Assembly: GCA_040081265.1 (NCBI GenBank)
Contig: JBEBGV010000006.1
Coordinates: 48,988-112,987, forward strand
DNA from: JBEBGV01 sp040081265
GTDB taxonomy: Bacteria; Acidobacteriota; Vicinamibacteria; Vicinamibacterales; UBA2999
DNA: 64,000 bases
Direction of reading: 5' to 3'
In this document: in pieces, positions 60,711-64,000 of the stretch
Layout: every line of letters starts with the position of its first letter
Position numbering within the stretch: the stretch's first letter is position 1
The notes under the pieces: generated by a model
Told to the model about the DNA's origin: nothing
What the model saw: the letters and a program-made list of their open reading frames with translations, nothing else
The model's database searches: none
Made by a program: the position numbers and the translations under genes

Positions 60711-62347
60711 TGCTCCGTCCCCGCCTGCGCGAGGCCGGCGACGCGGCGCTTCTCGCCGAACTTCCTGCGCGCATCGACCCGATGACCAATGCCGCGGTCC
60801 TGCAGCTGGGCCAGCGCGTCCGCGCGGCAGCGCTCAAGGGCGTTCGGGACATCGTGCCGGGCATCCGCTCGCTGGCGGTGTTCTTCGACCCCCTTCACGC
60901 CGATGTCGAGGCGTTGAAGGCCCTGCTGCTCTCCAAGGCGCTCGAGCCCGACATCGTGGCCGAAGGCCGCCGGCATAAAATCCCTGTGGTCTACGGCGGC
61001 GACGCCGGACCGGACCTGCTGAGTGTGGCCCAGACCTCGGGGCTTTCAGTCGATGCGTTGATCGCCGGGCACAGTGGGCGAGACTATCGCGTCTACATGC
61101 TCGGTTTTCTTCCGGGCTTTGCCTATCTGGGTACTCTTGATCCAGCGATCGTCGCGGCCCGGCTGCCGGTGCCGAGGGTGCGTGTCCCAGCGGGAAGCGT
61201 TGGTGTCGCGGGCAGGCAAACCGGGATTTATCCTCGTGAGTCCCCTGGAGGATGGGGACTCATCGGTCGAACACCGCTGGCGATGTTCGATGCCGCAGGC
61301 GACAGCCCGGCGCGATTCGCTCCCGGTGACATCGTCCGCTTCGTCCCCGTGGCTGGCGCCGACTGGCCGGTCAACGCGCCGACTGACCATGAGGCCGGGC
61401 GTCACACCACACCCGTCATCGAGGTGATGCACGCCGGAATGCTGACCTCGGTTCAGGATCTCGGCCGAACCGGACGCCAGGCGGTTGGTGTGTCTGTCGC
61501 TGGTGCCATGGATCGTGTGGCGCATCGCGTGGCAAATGCACTCGTCGGGAATGAGTCAACGGCCGCGACGCTTGAAGTCACTGTCGCCGGACCGGAACTG
61601 CGCTGTTTACGCGACACCGTCATCGCGGTCACCGGCGCCGACCTCTCGCCACGCATCGATGGCCGTCGAGTGACTGCCAATCAGCCGTTGGTTGTCCCTG
61701 AGGGGGGCGTGGTGTCCTTTGGCGAGCGGCGCACCGGCGCGCGGGCCTACGTGGCGTTTGCGGGCGGGATCGATGTGCCCCTCGTCCTCGGCAGCCGCGC
61801 GACCCATGTGGCGAGCGGACAGGGAGGTGTTGCTGGCCGGGCCGTTCGTGCCGGTGATCGGCTTGCGCTGTTTGCGAGAGGGCCGCTTCCACGCCGGACG
61901 CCTCCACGCCCGGCGCACGAGGCAGCTCGTGGCGGGGCACGCGTGCGCGTGCTCAGCGGGCCGCAGGTCGACAGCTTTGCTGCAGAAGCACTCACGCGAT
62001 TGACCAGCGCGCGGTTCCTCGTGTCGCCGGCATCGAACCGCATGGGATACCGATTGACGGGCGCGCCCGTCCCCGCGCCGGCAGGCGAAATGATTTCGGA
62101 CATCACGTTTCCGGGTGCGATTCAGGTGCCGCCCTCAGGAGAACCGATCCTGCTGATGGCGGATCGACAGACCACCGGGGGCTACGCCCAACTGGCTATT
62201 GTGATCACTGCCGATCTCCCGGTCGTCGGTCAGCTGGCGCCGGGCGACTGGGTTGAGTTCGAGGTGACAACGCCAGCCGAGGCACTGGCCGCGTTGGTTG
62301 ACCAGGAACGTATGATTCAGCACTTCGAGGGTCATGCGTTCGCCTGA
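60710..62347 (+). CDS. pxpBC: Fused 5-oxoprolinase subunits PxpB-PxpC (KipI-KipA)
   Basis: 545 residues. Residues 1 to about 215 correspond to PxpB/KipI (LREAGDAALLAELP, YMLGFLPGFAYLGTLD, RVPAGSVGVAGRQTGIYPRESPGGWGLIGRTPL), and residues about 230-545 to PxpC/KipA, the biotin-dependent carboxyltransferase-like part (VMHAGMLTSVQDLGRTGRQAVGVSVAGAMD, AYVAFAGGI, SPASNRMGYRLTG). Together with PxpA they hydrolyse 5-oxoproline to glutamate with ATP. PxpA (LamB/YcsF) is not in the window. The natural fusion is known in other bacteria. Its place among murein genes is unexplained. Confidence 0.9.
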   Translation: MLRPRLREAGDAALLAELPARIDPMTNAAVLQLGQRVRAAALKGVRDIVPGIRSLAVFFDPLHADVEALKALLLSKALEPDIVAEGRRHKIPVVYGGDAGPDLLSVAQTSGLSVDALIAGHSGRDYRVYMLGFLPGFAYLGTLDPAIVAARLPVPRVRVPAGSVGVAGRQTGIYPRESPGGWGLIGRTPLAMFDAAGDSPARFAPGDIVRFVPVAGADWPVNAPTDHEAGRHTTPVIEVMHAGMLTSVQDLGRTGRQAVGVSVAGAMDRVAHRVANALVGNESTAATLEVTVAGPELRCLRDTVIAVTGADLSPRIDGRRVTANQPLVVPEGGVVSFGERRTGARAYVAFAGGIDVPLVLGSRATHVASGQGGVAGRAVRAGDRLALFARGPLPRRTPPRPAHEAARGGARVRVLSGPQVDSFAAEALTRLTSARFLVSPASNRMGYRLTGAPVPAPAGEMISDITFPGAIQVPPSGEPILLMADRQTTGGYAQLAIVITADLPVVGQLAPGDWVEFEVTTPAEALAALVDQERMIQHFEGHAFA

Positions 62348-63416
62348 AGAGCACGTGCAGCTCGACGCCCTGACGACGATGGGAGTCGGTGGGCCTGCGT
62401 CGCACTACTGGCGTGCCATCAACTCTGAAGAGGTGCAACGGGCCGACAGCTGGGCGCGTCAGCACTCCGTGCCCCTGATTGTTCTGGCGGGCGGCAGCAA
62501 CGTGATCATCTCCGACGAAGGCATCGCGGGGCTGGTGCTGCACCTGTGTTCAACCGGAGTGGCAGCAACCCGTGACGGGGACGATCAATTGATTACCGCT
62601 GCCGCGGGCGAACGGTGGGACGAACTGGTCGCGTGGACGGTCGAGCGTGGCCTTGCCGGGCTCGAGTGCCTCTCCGGGATTCCAGGGACGGTTGGGGGTA
62701 CGCCGATACAAAACGTCGGCGCCTACGGTCAGGAGGTGTCAAGCACCCTCCATGCGCTCACGGCGTACGACAGGTCGACGAAAGCGATCGTATCGCTGAC
62801 ACGCGCTGACTGCAGCTTTGGCTATCGAACCAGCCGGTTCAAGGCAGCCGATGCGGGTCGATTCGTCGTCTGTGACGTGACGTTCCGCCTGCGCGCGGGC
62901 GACGCCACCCTCGCCTACCCCGATCTGCTGAGGTATCTCGCCGAGCGCGACGTGCAGCGACCGACGCTAGCCCAGGTGCGGGAAGCGGTGCTGTCGGTCC
63001 GGCGAAGCAAGGGGATGGTCCTGGACCCGCGCGACGTCGACACTCGCAGTGTCGGCTCGTTCTTCACGAACCCTGTGCTTGAACTGGATGCCGTAGACCG
63101 GATCGGGCGCGAGACGGCACGGTCGGTGCCGGCATTCGCCACCGATTCGAGCCGTATGAAGGTTCCGGCCGCATGGCTGCTGGAGCAGATCGGCTGTGGC
63201 CGAGGCTACGGGGAGGGGCCAGTGGGTCTCTCGAGCAAGCATCCACTGGCGATTGTGAATCGCGGCGGCGCCACGGCGAAGCACGTCGTGGCGTTCGCGG
63301 CGACTCTCAAGCGAAGGGTGGCCGAGCGCTTTGGCGTCACTCTCTTTCCCGAACCGGCGTTCCTTGGTTTCAGAGATGATGACGACGTGACGTATCTGCG
63401 TGCGGGAGCCGCCTAG
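62334..63416 (+). CDS. murB: UDP-N-acetylenolpyruvoylglucosamine reductase MurB
   Basis: 360 residues, overlapping pxpBC by fourteen bases. Reduces the MurA product to UDP-MurNAc with FAD and NADPH. The FAD-binding LAGGSNVIISDEGIAGLVL, SGIPGTVGGTPIQNVGAYGQEV, Arg165 (GYRTSRFK), Ser242 (SVGSFFTNP) and Glu339 (FPEPAFLG) are present. The spacing and the YRTSRFK loop match the long (type I, E. coli-like) form. murA follows after 21 bases. Confidence 0.96.
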   Translation: MRSPEEHVQLDALTTMGVGGPASHYWRAINSEEVQRADSWARQHSVPLIVLAGGSNVIISDEGIAGLVLHLCSTGVAATRDGDDQLITAAAGERWDELVAWTVERGLAGLECLSGIPGTVGGTPIQNVGAYGQEVSSTLHALTAYDRSTKAIVSLTRADCSFGYRTSRFKAADAGRFVVCDVTFRLRAGDATLAYPDLLRYLAERDVQRPTLAQVREAVLSVRRSKGMVLDPRDVDTRSVGSFFTNPVLELDAVDRIGRETARSVPAFATDSSRMKVPAAWLLEQIGCGRGYGEGPVGLSSKHPLAIVNRGGATAKHVVAFAATLKRRVAERFGVTLFPEPAFLGFRDDDDVTYLRAGAA

Positions 63417-63437
63417 GCGGTTCCGGAGAATCAGTGC

Positions 63438-64000
63438 ATGTCGACGCTCTTGATTGAAGGTGGTCATCGGTTGCATGGCCGGGTCTCGGTGGAAGGCAAC
63501 AAGAACGCAGCGCTGCCGCTGTTGGCGGCGTGCCTGCTCACTGAGGACGAGTGCGTCCTGACCAACGTGCCGCGCATCGGTGACGTGGAAGTCATGGCGC
63601 GGCTTTTGGTTGACGTCGGTGCTGAGGTGGACGGCATTGGGACGACAACGCTCCGTGTCCGTGCGCCGAAGGTGGTGAAGCACGAGCCCGATCGAGCCCT
63701 TGTTGGGCGGCTGCGGGGGTCGGTGCTCTTGATGGCGCCGCTTGTCGCGCGGCTTGGCAAGGCGCATCTGGCCGCGCCAGGCGGTGACTTTCCGGCGCGT
63801 CGTTCCATCGGGACCCACCTCGAGGCTCTGCGGCAGATGGGGGTGCGCCGTCTCGAACATGCCGACTTCGTGCTCGAGGCGCCGGAGGGCCTCTCGAGCG
63901 CGTCGATGTACCTGCACGAAGCGTCGGTGACTGGCACGGAGACGGCGCTCCTTGCCGCCGCCAGCGCAGAGGGCGTGACCGAAATCCGGCACGCTGCCGC
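63438..64000 (+). CDS. murA: UDP-GlcNAc enolpyruvyl transferase MurA, 5' part, Asp at the catalytic Cys site
   Basis: The first 187 residues; the gene leaves the window. ATG 63438 follows GGAG. It transfers enolpyruvyl from PEP to UDP-GlcNAc, the first committed step of murein synthesis. EGNKNAALPLLAACLL (19-34) holds the substrate Lys22-Asn23. The flexible loop reads LAAPGGDFPARRSIGTHL, so Asp117 (codon 63786-63788) stands where most enzymes have the Cys that fosfomycin alkylates. The C-terminal half is out of view. Confidence 0.93.
   Translation, partial: MSTLLIEGGHRLHGRVSVEGNKNAALPLLAACLLTEDECVLTNVPRIGDVEVMARLLVDVGAEVDGIGTTTLRVRAPKVVKHEPDRALVGRLRGSVLLMAPLVARLGKAHLAAPGGDFPARRSIGTHLEALRQMGVRRLEHADFVLEAPEGLSSASMYLHEASVTGTETALLAAASAEGVTEIRHAA

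Overview
This window is a dense, GC-rich, mostly housekeeping stretch of a Gram-negative chromosome. Outer-membrane biology is implied by an RND/adaptor/TolC-type efflux set, a TonB-like protein, Mpl and NagZ. A VWFA-related secreted protein, an HAE1-type efflux operon and the general gene style suggest Acidobacteriota, possibly Vicinamibacteria; this is inference without any search. I saw no rRNA, tRNA, CRISPR array, prophage, insertion sequence or defence island. No stretch over 300 bases lacks a gene; the longest gap is 15759-16015.

Layout. 1-3515: a tesA/ybbA/ybbP-like lipase and ABC exporter set. 3538-5872: a DksA-type zinc-finger protein, a ferritin-like protein, and a single reading frame joining FolK to an NAD-dependent epimerase. 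5912-15758 (minus strand): a small membrane protein, a tripartite efflux operon (Spy-like protein, TolC-like channel, adaptor, HAE1 pump), a plant/cyanobacterial-type IspH, and an ECF sigma/anti-sigma pair. 16016-26919: pckA, gatB, a large membrane protein ending in a DUF3108-like domain, ftsEX, glycerate kinase and RNase R. 26935-29675: TatA (minus), a VWFA protein, a YflT-like stress protein and a TonB-like protein. 29814-33087 (minus): purC, a Fis-like regulator, then groES-groEL under a CIRCE operator. 33218-47633: a flippase-like membrane protein, nrdR, an NtrY/NtrX-like two-component pair, TPR and RDD membrane proteins, pgpA, cinA, plsY, gpsA, ftsY and ribD-ribE-ribBA. 47769-53364: ffh-rpsP-khpA-rimM-trmD-rplS-rnhB, then a small membrane protein, thiE and a RodZ-like HTH protein. 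53377-57188: two hypothetical proteins, PolX and a GHMP kinase. 57246-64000: a cell-wall recycling and synthesis run (nagZ, ldcA, mpl, fused pxpB-pxpC, murB, 5' part of murA).

How the genes work together. The last block both salvages murein (NagZ, LdcA, Mpl) and makes new precursor (MurB, MurA). plsY and gpsA supply phosphatidic acid and pgpA makes phosphatidylglycerol. ftsY and ffh are the two SRP GTPases, bracketing most of the riboflavin pathway. Many genes are translationally coupled by short overlaps.

Most unusual signals. (1) Four degenerate 7-bp repeat arrays, each starting within a few bases of a stop codon and oriented with the gene just ended. (2) The FolK-epimerase fusion. (3) Several GTG starts with a TAnnnT -10 motif only 5-7 nt upstream, suggesting leaderless mRNAs, including a divergent pair at 57186-57248. 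(4) Asp instead of Cys in the MurA active-site loop. (5) A 110-residue Gly/Arg-rich tail on the efflux adaptor. (6) A probable CTG start for glycerate kinase. None of these amounts to a proven new system.
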